Shown: positions 12,500-22,572 of the stretch, piece after piece
How positions within the stretch are numbered: position 1 is the first letter of the stretch
Layout of the letters: each line of letters starts with the position of its first letter
Assembly: GCA_910574455.1 (NCBI GenBank)
Contig: CAJSYZ010000005.1
Location: 5,642,001 to 5,706,000, forward strand
Length of the DNA stretch: 64,000 bases
Source: Trichaptum fuscoviolaceum
Taxonomy: Eukaryota > Basidiomycota > Agaricomycetes > Hymenochaetales > Trichaptaceae
Direction of reading: 5' to 3'
Notes under the pieces: model-generated
The model's input: only the letters and a program-made list of their open reading frames with translations
Told to the model about the DNA's origin: nothing
The model's database searches: none
Program-made: the position numbers and the translations under genes

Positions 12500-13714
12500 T
12501 TCTGAGTTACGACATCACTGAACGGAGATCTGCATATTATCTTCATCGATCTATTGGATTAGGTCTGTCACAAGACGAATGACATTCTCTCCAGATATCG
12601 GCCTCAGACGACTGTATCGTATGTCGTGTCCGGAGGCGGTAGCCTGGGATGGAGGATATAATAGATAAATCGTTTCTTGAGATAGAACTCGGTTGACAAG
12701 ATTAAATATGTCTTATAACGAGGTTAGTGTATGCCGGTGGGTCCGGGCTGCACGGTGGTGGTTCAGTTCAAGTTGAAGTTTGAAGTTGATCCAAATACAC
12801 ATACAAATAGATGACTAAGCAAGCCTGAGGTTATCTACATTACTATTTCACACGGTACAACTATGTTTGAATTTCAACAAGTTGTTTACTGGCAGTCACT
12901 TCACAACGACCGTCCAGACCAATCAATGGGTCGAATGCCGCGGTGCCTAGTCAAGTACAGTATTCCCGAGTTAGAGCACAATCTACTGACAATCACTTGA
13001 CAACTGCCGACGTAAACAAGTGGTGTAATTTTAGTAAGTTAGTAGGAGATCTTCCTGTCTCCCAAAGTTTGATGTTAATAACCTCTTCCATACAGATCAG
13101 ACTTCGAAAATTTTGCGGAACAAGATTAATTGTGATATTATTATTATTCCGCAAGAGTAGGAGAGGTCACACATGACCGCCTCTGGGATTCGTCCGAGGA
13201 TTAATCTCGTGCGAGGCGGTGCGTTGCTTCTAAGCTACAGAAGACAGAAATGGCGTTGTTTTACCCACACGTAGCATAGAAGCCTCTGTAAGCGCCCTTT
13301 AGAGTGTCTGACACCCTCCTCAAGTCGGGAGCGGGCCTGCCAACTGCTCACTCTCGGTTGTCGGCATCGCATTTGTCTGATGATCATTGCCTCCCAATCC
13401 TCCATTGCTCCTCCCCCGAGCGAAGAAATTTGACTCCTTGTTTTCAAAGATTGCGAATCTTCCCTGCTAGCAGTCATGAAACTCGGAGCGCTGGACATCC
13501 CTTTGTTCATGAGAAACTTTGCTTGTCGGAATCTTATTTCTCGTACGTTGACGCGCAAATCGAAGCTCCCCTGTGTGGCCGATTCAAACCACACACCATT
13601 TATCACAAGCCATAAAGGCTCTGCGATCCCAGATCTTAGCCACCTACTGTATCTCTCTGCGAACCTCGCATACCTAACGCCGCAGGCACTATATCCCCTC
13701 ACCCTGTAAGCCAC
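12500..13714. other. Intergenic, no supported gene
   Basis: AT-rich sequence with a copy of the recurrent 9-mer TTCAAGTTG at 12767-12775. The long minus-strand frame at 13235-13777 lies opposite the next gene's promoter and first exon and has no family support. Confidence 0.4.
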
Positions 13715-15632
13715 ATGCAGATTCCCCACACCGACATTATCAATTTCATCGCAAGCATTGAGTCGAGCCTGGAGCACTTGCAGATATTGAAAGTAAGTGC
13801 AGACGGGCTTTAGATAGTACAGCGCCGTTGCTGATGCGATGTAATTGTCGGTCTAGTATGTTGCAGGTATGTCATGGCTAGCCTCGATAATGAGTCATTA
13901 ATAACATGAAAGCCTGATAGTCTCCGGCATGGCACTCTTGGTGTGTATTCTGTTGAATACCTGACCTTCTGACCTCTGATACGAACCATTCCAGTGCTAT
14001 GACTACTTTCTCACTCTTGAGGACGAGGTGAGTATAAATCATATGGTTTGTCAATCGATCGCTGAGGAACTACATAAATTTCTTCACAAGATGAACTTTG
14101 TCTGGCCTTCCAAATGGGGAGTTCCGAAAATTCTTTACCTACTGAATCGTTACATAGCGTTCTGGGATACTATACTACTGCCATACAGTGAGTTTCGAAT
14201 ATTTCTCTACAGACTGTCTGTTCTAATAACCTTTAGCTGCAATAATCGGCGGCGACGCTTCCGTAAGTGTTCATTGTTTACACGTGAGACCGTTTTCGAC
14301 ACCGGGCCTAACAACTTGATAGTTTTGCGAGACAGCTCTGCAGATGTGCGGGTGTGAGTTCATATTAATATGGTTCAGTGAAGAAACGAACTGAAATCCA
14401 TTTCAGACGCCGCATCTTATGGAATTCTCGTGGCCGAAAGTGTGTGACATGGGCAATCATTTCTTAATAAGCATCCTCACTCCATCCTATCTAGTCATTC
14501 TAATGATGCGAACTTGGGCCGTTTGGGGCCGAGAAAAAACCATTACCGTCATCCTAGCCGTACTGCTAATTGTGAGACTCCCACCTCACGCTTCAGAATA
14601 CTCTGACACTGATCTTATGCATCCATAACAGACAGACACTGTAGCACCGGCATTCATTGATAGGAACTTCTTTGCTGGATTCTCCGGTTCGTCTTAATGC
14701 TCACTGCCCCCCCTCCCCCCCTTAGCTACTGATACTGGTTGACAGTAATACCCAATCCGTCGCCTAAGATTAATGGCTGTCTCTATAATCTACCCAATCG
14801 TTTTGTTTTCCTCGATTTCGTGTTGGTTATCATTACCGAAAGCAGTGAGTTTCAACACTTTCGATATGCTAACTTATTTGCTAATCAATTCTGCGAAGCT
14901 ATACTTGGATTGCTCGTTTATAAAGCCGTAGGCTCCTGTGAGTGCCCCTCTTTATCTATGATATTGCAATACTAAGTAATGTTTTATTATAGATCGGATT
15001 GCCGAAAGTAGAAACCCGACTATAATGATTATCTTCCGTGATGGTAGGGAGCCAGCCTTCTTACGAACTTCAGAACCTGTACTAATATCTGGATGTAGGT
15101 ATCATCTACTATATCGCCATCTTATGTGAGTAGTGTCACTTTCATCGCACACGCCAACGTCTGGTCTCATGAGAGTTGAAGGTGCATCCATGGCAAACCT
15201 GGTCGCGATCCTTGTTGCTCCGGTGAGTGTACTTTTAAGCAATTACTTGAGATATCCGCTTAATAATACTGCAGATTGAGATGTGTATATTCCTCATCAT
15301 GTGAGTACTGTGTCGAGCGTTATACATTTTCAAGAATAGTATTGATAAATTATAATAACGTCGGGAATAGTACCCAGCGTGTGCTGCATAGCTGTTGTTG
15401 TACACGAGTTTTGCTTCACATTCGTTCAGCCGCCACGGGCTCAGTCATGGAATACAGTATAGCCTATCGAGGGCCTGCGATCACCACGCTCATGCCCCGT
15501 TTCCAAGGCTTCGCAGATACTACGATGGAAAGTGATGACACGGAGGACTCAGATGTGCCTTTGACGGATATGAAAGGGAAGACGCCAGAAAGGCTTCCGG
15601 AGAAAGGGTCTGGCACTGGTACGCAGGTTTGA
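13715..15632 (+). CDS. DUF6533-domain multi-pass membrane protein
   Basis: The gene begins MQIPHTDIINFIASIESSL and splices through very short exons into YVAVSGMALLCYDYFLTLED, the hallmark N-terminus of basidiomycete DUF6533 proteins. It continues as FVWPSKWGVPKILYLLNRYI, CETALQMCGDAASYGILVAE and IILMMRTWAVWGREKTI. Several hydrophobic segments follow before an acidic cytoplasmic tail (DDTEDSDVPLTDMKGK) ending at 15632. About ten introns were inferred; those in the C-terminal half are less certain. The conserved TWAVW motif supports the family call. Function is unknown in this large Agaricomycete family; a membrane location is the only safe inference. Confidence 0.82.
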
Positions 15633-15904
15633 AGCTACGATCTCTTCAATGCACTATACAACGATGCAAACCTTGTATTTTTATTTCTCGTTGACGAATA
15701 TTATATCAAAGATGGCTTTTTGTGTTGATGAATGATCGGCATTCCATATTCCTCGATATAGATGCATACATATACTAAGATGTAGTCGTTTGAAGTAAGC
15801 AATCACGACCTGAAGTAGCGGGGTTTACCGCAGCCGGGTCGCAGAGCAGAAACGTTTGAGTTCGTTTGACTCGGAGACTTTGAGTTAAAGAACGAAGACT
15901 CGGA

Positions 15905-15910
15905 ACGCGT
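15905..15910 (+). promoter_or_regulatory. MCB-like element (ACGCGT) upstream of ASK1
   Basis: Palindromic ACGCGT, 162 bp before the Ask1 ATG. This hexamer is the MBF (Swi6-Mbp1 type) site used for G1/S expression in fungi. Confidence 0.4.
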
Positions 15911-15949
15911 TTGTCACGCTTCAGGCCTGACTCGGAGCTGGTGTGACGC

Positions 15950-15955
15950 ACGCGT
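15950..15955 (+). promoter_or_regulatory. Second MCB-like element (ACGCGT) upstream of ASK1
   Basis: A second ACGCGT, 45 bp after the first and 117 bp before the ATG. Confidence 0.4.
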
Positions 15956-16066
15956 CGTGTCACACAACTTGAAGCTGCAGTGACATTCAAACACCCTCGA
16001 GTTCCCTCCGTTCAATGAGTTTCCTGCCAGCTAACCGCTTCTAATATTGATATTTAGCCAACACAT

Positions 16067-18048
16067 ATGCCTGCAGAAGACCAAAACGCACTTCCACCGA
16101 TTGAGCCACTTCACGAGAGATGGGAACCAGCTTCAGACCCGATTTCCATCGACGTGCCGGGCCTCGACAGGACTGCGCCCGTACAGGACCAGATCGAATA
16201 CCTTGAGCAGATGATTACGATCAAGCTTCAAGTATGTACATCTTTATGCACTGCATACGGCCGTGGCTTGATCCTTATGTAGAATATAGATGCAAACTTT
16301 GCGAAAGCCCACCAGATCTTGTCGACAAAGATTCTTCCTGCTGTGAAGCGTTTCTCTGTGAACACAGAGCCTATACGGGAGGCGGCTAGGGTGCGTCTTG
16401 ACTGAAATAATACACGCTGTCATCTGGTAACGTGAAAGTATTCCAAGTGTAGTTCTGGGTATCGTTCTATGAACAAGCAGCACAAGTCCGTATCCCGACA
16501 TCAGACGATTTCACGGAAGAATTCGAAGAGCAAACAGCGACGCAAGAGGATGAGCCTGAGCCCTCGTCTCATGCGACTAATCAGTCGATCTACGAAGAGC
16601 AGAGATCTGCGCCTAATGTCACGATTACGCCGTCCGAAAGCTCGTTCGCGTCTGGCGCTAACCTGGTTTCTTCAACGCCGATGTCCCACAGTCAGAAAAG
16701 GCATACATCGCGTTCTCAGCTGCCTGATGACTCGATTGAACCTTGGGCACACTCTCTTGAATCTCCTTTGGATCGGCTGGATAGAGATCTAAGGAGTTTG
16801 ACGGAGGAAGACGAATCGGTCGCCAGTCAACTCACGATACCAGCTTTCTCGAGTGGGCTGGATATGTCGGCAGCGGGTAACGCGAGCAAGGGCAAGGACA
16901 AGGGCAAGGGCAAGGGCAAGGGCAAGCAGGCTTCAAGCCTGCTTCAGAATGTACTCTCGAAGAACATACGCGACTCAGCACAGTCTTCTCCGGTAAAATC
17001 ACGTACACTGCCTTTGCAAATCAAGAAGACACCTAAACGCAATCCTTATGTTCCACCGAACACGAGACCTGCTGATTGGGACGGAATAGTCGACTTAACT
17101 AACACACCCGATCGCTTTCATAAGCACAAAGCAAGGGACAACGAAGACGACGACTACTCAGATGATGACTCAGAATTATCTCTTCCTCCCGGAATGTCAC
17201 CACCCACTACAGTGGACTTTGCGCGCCCTCCTCGCTCGGCCCAGCGCTTGAATCTAGCACGAACGCCCGCAAAACAAGCTGCGATGCGCATAGGACACGA
17301 TTTGGTCGGAAACGTGGAACGACTAAGATTCACGGGTGCGGTCGGAGACGGTTTTGGGGGCGCAGTGGAGTCGAGCATAAGTACTATATCCTCGCCAAGA
17401 TTGAGCAGGCACACGCGCCAAGCGTTGGGAATGGACAGTCAGACATCTAGTGATCCGTCTTTGGATAGCGTGATGCGTCGTGTCGGTCTCCATACCCCAG
17501 CTGCCGCGGACGACAGCTTTGATGACTCGTCATTCGACCAGACGCCTAACCCCGCATTCTTCGGCACTGGCCATCTGCTTCTGGAGGACGGCAATGGTGC
17601 TGGTGACGATTCGGATTCATCCGACTCTTCATTCGAAGAAGGGAACAACGGTGCACCCTCGGCAGCGTTTCTTATGGCCTCTCAAGGCGGTAGCCGAGAT
17701 CCGGACGACTCATTTGGTAGCTCTAATCAATCCAGCGACTCCGTTTCTGACGAAGAAGCTGGTGGCGGCATGCGAGCTATTCACCCGTTCGCAGGTCCAT
17801 TCGACGGAATGGAAGACGGTTTGGACGATTCCTTTGATGACGATATACCAGACAGTGGGAATACTGAGGAGGCGACGGTCTTTGGCACCCGAGCAGCGCA
17901 GCAGCAACGACCGGCTGCACATGCTGGTGGAAGTGCTAATGAGTACCGGCTGAAGGAACTCGGATATATCCCCCCATTAACAATCCCAAACACACCCACT
18001 CCCCTCAATCCTGAACAACCTTATGATCCGATTAAACCGTTGAAGTGA
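16067..18048 (+). CDS. ASK1: DASH complex subunit Ask1
   Basis: Ask1 is part of the DASH/Dam1 ring that couples kinetochores to spindle microtubules and is a mitotic phosphorylation target. Three exons (16067-16231, 16283-16390, 16453-18048) give about 622 residues. The conserved domain is at the N-terminus: PVQDQIEYLEQMITIKLQ, then NIDANFAKAHQILSTKILPA, VKRF, EPIREAAR and FWVSFYEQAAQVRIP. The rest is long, acidic and serine-rich, typical of Ask1, with a Lys-Gly run near 16886-16926 and repeated DDSFDD-type patches (such as DDSFDDSSFDQTP and DGMEDGLDDSFDD). Candidate CDK sites are present (STPMS, NTPTPL). The protein ends TIPNTPTPLNPEQPYDPIKP. Two ACGCGT boxes upstream fit cell-cycle control. 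Family identification rests on the N-terminal 130 residues. Confidence 0.88.
16886..16926 (+). repeat. GGCAAG hexamer microsatellite inside ASK1
   Basis: Tandem GGCAAG/GACAAG units encode alternating Lys and Gly (KGKDKGKGKGKGK). In-frame hexamers can vary in number without a frameshift. Confidence 0.8.
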
Positions 18049-18552
18049 TTGTAGGGTTTGATCCTTTCTTTTTTCACCTGAGTTCCGCAAGATATGCTGA
18101 TAAGTATGCTTATTTTATTCAACGCTGCCGTATTGTTTGCTATTGTACCTTTCAATTCGGAATTCGACGTATATACGCATGTGTTATCGATGCTACAGTA
18201 TGTACATAATAAAGCGATTGAAATTAGATTGTACTGAATTGTGTCGAATATATATGAAGGCTAAGAGGTTATAGCAAGGGCTGAAAGGCCCGAACGCCGA
18301 TCATTATTGTCCATTTAGGGATGTTTGTACATGTGTGTATGCTCGGTTACAAGAGCGCGAAATGCATGACTTCGGGCTGGAGGCTGCCAGTGCGCGTTGG
18401 CGACAACTTCCACCTCCTCTTGTGCCGACGTCGACGACGACAAGTGACGAGCAGATCATCTTCGTGAAGCGCGACAACAAACTACCTCTCTCTCTCCCAG
18501 TAGTTTCTTCTTGGTATTGGTCTCCGACTTCAATCAGCGTACTCGTCTGAGC
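18049..18552. other. Intergenic, ASK1 3' region and next promoter
   Basis: AT-rich 3' flank with AATAAA-like strings near 18208, then a pyrimidine-rich stretch (ctctctctctcccag near 18487) just before the next start codon. No gene seen. Confidence 0.4.
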
Positions 18553-19902
18553 ATGGCCCTCTGGTTCTCAGGCATTCGCCGCGCCCTCTCGTGGAACCCC
18601 TACTTCTCTGAGCGCAGCGCGCGCTCGACGCGCTCACTGAAGCTACCTGACCTATTTGCCCCCCTCGGCGAGGGAGCGTCGAGCGAGTTCGAAATCAACC
18701 GCCATTGCAAGAAGGTGACGGACGCGTCTGAGGCCTGGTTCCGCGAGCAATGCCAGCTCAGCGCGGCTTCTACTTCGTCTGAGAAGGAGGAGACGCAGGT
18801 CCAGGATAGCATCGACCTGAAGGCTGGTTTGTTGGCGGCCATATGTTTCCCCGCAGTGGACTTCGGTCAGCTGAGGCTTTGTGCGGACTTCTTGAACTGG
18901 ATGCTGCATTTTGAGTACCAGCTTGCGTTCTTGGACACCGCGGCTGCGCGGAAACTTGTGCAGGAGTCTCTACAGCTATCTGAGGACCCTACTTCCTCTG
19001 TTGGAGAGGGCACGGGGAGGGCATTGAAAAGGTCCGTTAGCTTCAGCGCCTTTCCCCTATGTTCCTTCGATTTAATTTTAATTTTTTTCCAGCATTCTTA
19101 TTCGGCTCCAGTCGAAAACGAACTTCTTCAAACGCTTCTCAGAGACTCTCCAAGCCTATGTACACGTACTCGACCAACAATTGCAAGATCGGCAACAGCA
19201 TGTTGTTCCAGATATCGAGTCGTACATCGCATTGCAAAGGGAAGGGGGCTGGCCAAGATTGCTGTTCCTACTACTCGAGTGCTCTCAGGGATTATCAACT
19301 TCAGAGATAACCTGGAGTAAAAATCGCGGTCTTACTCAGTTAACAGAAGCGGCTGCAGATGTACTAATGTACTCTACGGTATGTCCATTTTTTTTCCTGT
19401 TTTCAATACTTCTAATAGCTCATTTCTTCAAATGTAGGATATCGTCGCTCGTACGGGTTGCATCAAGCACCTCTCACAAACTTCCGCACACAACACCGTC
19501 ACCCTCCTCGCCCGCCAAATTCAACAGCAGAAACAACACCAACCTCAACCGCAATACCAGCAACCTGGGCGCCCACGCCGGGATTCGTCCTCCGTCACAT
19601 CCGACCTGCCCCTCGCGGTCACGCAAGCAGGCGAGCTCTACAGCGCGCGCTTCCGGGAATTCCTCGCGCTGAAGTCGAGCCTGCTCGCCCCGCGCAAGTC
19701 GCTCGACTTTTCGCGCGCGCTGGGGCGGAGCAGCATCGCGACGGACGTCAAGGACGAGGACGCCGCTGCGTATGCTCGTGGGCTCGCACGCTGCATCGCT
19801 GGTGTGTTGTTTTGGAGCTTTGAGAGCGAGCGCTACTTCGGGCACCAGGGTCCTGCCGTTAGGCTGCACAGAACGGTGGAGCTCTCGATGATCCGTTCAT
19901 GA
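18553..19902 (+). CDS. Terpene-synthase-like protein lacking canonical metal motifs
   Basis: Three exons (18553-19031, 19093-19378, 19438-19902; 1230 nt) give 409 residues, matching the class I sesquiterpene-synthase fold of basidiomycetes. Family landmarks are LKLPDLFAPL, AGLLAAICFPAVDFGQLRLC, ADFLNWMLHFE, SYIALQREGG, AAADVLMYSTDI and the C-terminal FWSFESERYFG (the conserved RY pair). In active enzymes the segment after NWLFHL carries D(D)xxD; here it reads EYQLA. The Mg-binding NSE segment (NDIxSxxxE) reads TDIVARTGC, so Asn, Ser and Glu are all replaced. Frames are open across both introns, so the gene is not simply broken. The usual reaction, cyclising farnesyl diphosphate, therefore seems unlikely; a non-catalytic or altered role is an inference. 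The first donor (gtccgt) is weak, but the joined frame supports it. Confidence 0.8.
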
Positions 19903-20683
19903 TCATCGCTGAGTATCGCTTCCTTCGTTTGTCCGTTACTATCTGTCTGGGTTTTGTTTTTGTTTCTTGTTCTTGTTCTTCCGTCTCTGGCGGAGGGATG
20001 GATGGATAAGCGGAGCGAACAATGGGACGCTGCTCGCCGTTTCTGTATATTTTCTTTGGTATAATTTGTTTCTTCCTCGTCTTTTCTCGCCTTTCTTTTG
20101 ATTCTACCTTTATTCACTCAACATCTATTCATCTCTCAATGATATAAAGCCCCAATCTAATAACATTCATGTATCCGATTTCCGCATTTGATTTGGACAT
20201 TTGTCGTCGAAACCTCCCAACCACGTCTTTCAGATATCCTAGCATTATAGTATAGTATTCGTACAATTATACCATCTCACCATTTCTCCTCCATCGACTT
20301 TAAGTTCTTCTGTTGTCCATCGTATACACATCGCACCGCACGGACTAACCTTTCTCATAATGTATCTATCATCACGTCATCGACATATCTTTAGTAGCAT
20401 CAGTTCATCTTCATCAATATACACAATAATCTCCATAGTAGACTTTATGGGTGTATCCGATCAAGAGATCGTGGATTTTCGATATATATCACAAAGCAAT
20501 TGCATGGACAAGCGGCGACAAGTAACAAACGACTATAGAGAGACTAGGCAAAAGAGATACTAAAAACAGCGCAGAAGACAATGAAAATTGAAACAATGAA
20601 TAAGCATACCAAGTCCCCAACAACATCAACAATGAAGACGTAGACGACAGGAAGGAGAATCGCGACAGTCTTAAGGTCGACGA
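19903..20683. other. Intergenic between convergent genes
   Basis: A 780-bp AT-rich, pyrimidine-tract-rich stretch between two 3' ends. No coding frame with support. Confidence 0.4.
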
Positions 20684-22182
20684 TCATCCCTTGTTCTTTT
20701 CGATGAGCTTTACGAGCTCGCTGCTCATCTCCGCCATCGCGGACTGCATTTGCAGCAAGGGAGTAACGAGCCTCAGGATCGCCCCGTCGTCGAGCGCTGC
20801 ACGGCCCTTGCCCTTCGCCACGGCAGCGGTGGAGGAGATGTTCTTGTTGGCCTCCTTGATGTCCTTGCTGAGGCTCGATTTGAGTTCCTTCAGCGCCTCA
20901 GCGGCCGTCGCCGTGCTCGCATGTGCATGCGCATTCACGTTGTTGCGTGGCCGCTTGGAGGACGAGCGCAGGCTCGTGAGCACGCCAGCGGCGGAGGCAG
21001 AGGCAGGGTCCGTCGCGGACAGGATGTTGAGCGCGTCGTCGTCGTCGCGCGTGCGCTTGTTGCCGGCCGACGCAGAGGTTGTGCCTCCAGCGCCCGAGCC
21101 CGAACCGGATGCGGCATTGTGCGGCTCGGCATGGGTGTGACCGTTCGCACGCTGTGCGGCAGCTCGGCTCTTCGTGCCCGCGGAGGGAGTCGTCGCGGGG
21201 GCGGGGGCAGACACGACGTCGGAGGAGGCGTTCGGCTGGCGGCCGACCTTGGACGACATGGAGCACTTCATCTTCATCAGGCCGCAAGGCTGGCACGCGC
21301 GCCCCTCGATGCCGACGCACTGCTTGCCCGACGACGCACACCGCTCGCACTTGGGGTCGTGCACGATGCGCTTCACTGCCCCGCCAGGCCCGACACGCCC
21401 GCCCTTGCGCTGAGCAGCGGATTTCTGAGAGTCGTGCAGTATGCATGATGTTGGTGAGGACGACATTGAGGATGTTAAACGACCGGACAGACCTCATTTT
21501 TGTTGTTGGGCTTTGCGTCCTCGGCGGATGTATTTCCGTTCTCCGCAGCCCCAGCACGACGGTTTGCAGCAGTCCCAGTGCCCGGATGCTCGTCCTCGTC
21601 GTGCAACTCGTCCTCCTCAGCCTCCGTCTCTGCTTCCGCATCCGCATCCGCATCTTTGTCGGTGACATTTCCGCCACCGGTGCTGTTGGGGGCCGTCGCG
21701 CCTCCCGCTGGGGCGGCTGCCCCCCTTTTCGCGGTGCCGTTGGCGTCGGCAGCGCTCGTGCTGGCGTCGTTAATGGTGCTCCAGCGAGCTTCCGCGTCCT
21801 TCACGGTCTTCTCGGCGCGGTCGAGGGCCTTTTGCTGCGCGGACACGTCTGCGTCGGCCTGCTCGGCGAGGCCGACCTCTTTCTTTGCGACAGCCTGCAT
21901 GAGTCCGAAAGCGAAGCGTGGTCAGCGTCGGAAACAAGAACGATGTTGGTGTTGGGACCGCGACGACCGGACCCAGAGCGCAATTCCCAGACCCAGGCGA
22001 AAAAGGACAAAGGAAAAGAAAGCGACACTTACGAGCGCTTCGCGCATCTTGGCGAGCCAGGCCTTCTGCTGCTGGACGTTGGCAGGGCCGTCTGCTGGGA
22101 CGTCGCCAACGTCTTTCTCGATGAGCTGAACTGCTTTTCTGGCGTGCATGAAGCGGAGCCCGTTGCGACTGACGGCGGACAT
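20684..22182 (-). CDS. Double Cys-cluster (Zn2Cys6-like) nuclear-type protein
   Basis: Three exons (22182-22033, 21894-21493, 21424-20684). The N-terminus (MSAVSRNGLRFMHARKAVQL) is followed by a coiled-coil-like region (AEQADADVSAQQKALDRAEK), an acidic low-complexity stretch (DKDADADAEAETEAEEDE), and then a basic lead (KRIVHDPKCERC). The cysteine cluster is CERCASSGKQC followed by CQPCGLMKMKC, that is CxxCx6C twice, the spacing of a Zn2Cys6 fungal binuclear cluster, though the middle linker (VGIEGRA) differs from Gal4. The C-terminus has Ala/Ser-rich low complexity, basic KRPRNN and a predicted helix (LLQMQSAMAEMSSELVKLIE) suited to dimerisation. A DNA-binding or chromatin role is inferred. 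GC content is visibly higher than in the neighbours, and long antisense frames are shadows of this bias. Confidence 0.75.
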
Positions 22183-22572
22183 GATTGCTCGAGGCGAGGC
22201 GACTGTTGATATCGGCCGGCGCGCGGCCTCACACTCGGATCCCGGGGCTCACACACCGTGGGAGTTTTGCTCACTACATTCATTAATGCATATTTCTCCT
22301 CAATGAATGCCTTCCCGGACGGCCATCAAATATTCCTATGGGTCTCGGTAGCAGTTGTAACCATATCTCGGGTGAACATAAATACTCTTCTGAACGTCTT
22401 CATACGTCCCGAGCAGCGTTTTCTGCTATGCAACATTTTTGCGAGCTCCTTGACGTACAATAAATCACCTTCTGTGAGTTTTCATTTCTTTCATGTACTG
22501 CTGCTGCCTTATGTCATTGATTCCCGTGTTCTTTTGTTTTTGCGAGCTCCACATAACACATAAAAGGTGAAG
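22183..22572. other. Intergenic spacer
   Basis: About 390 bp between the promoter of the Cys-cluster gene and the 3' end of the TPR gene. No coding feature recognised. Confidence 0.4.

Noticed and set aside
13235..13777. 180-codon minus-strand open frame
   Set aside because: It runs antisense over the promoter and first exon of the DUF6533 gene, has no recognisable domain and odd composition; the plus strand explains the region.
20750..22209. Long plus-strand frames (up to 376 codons)
   Set aside because: They are antisense shadows of the GC-rich Cys-cluster gene; their arginine/alanine/glycine-heavy text has no domain.
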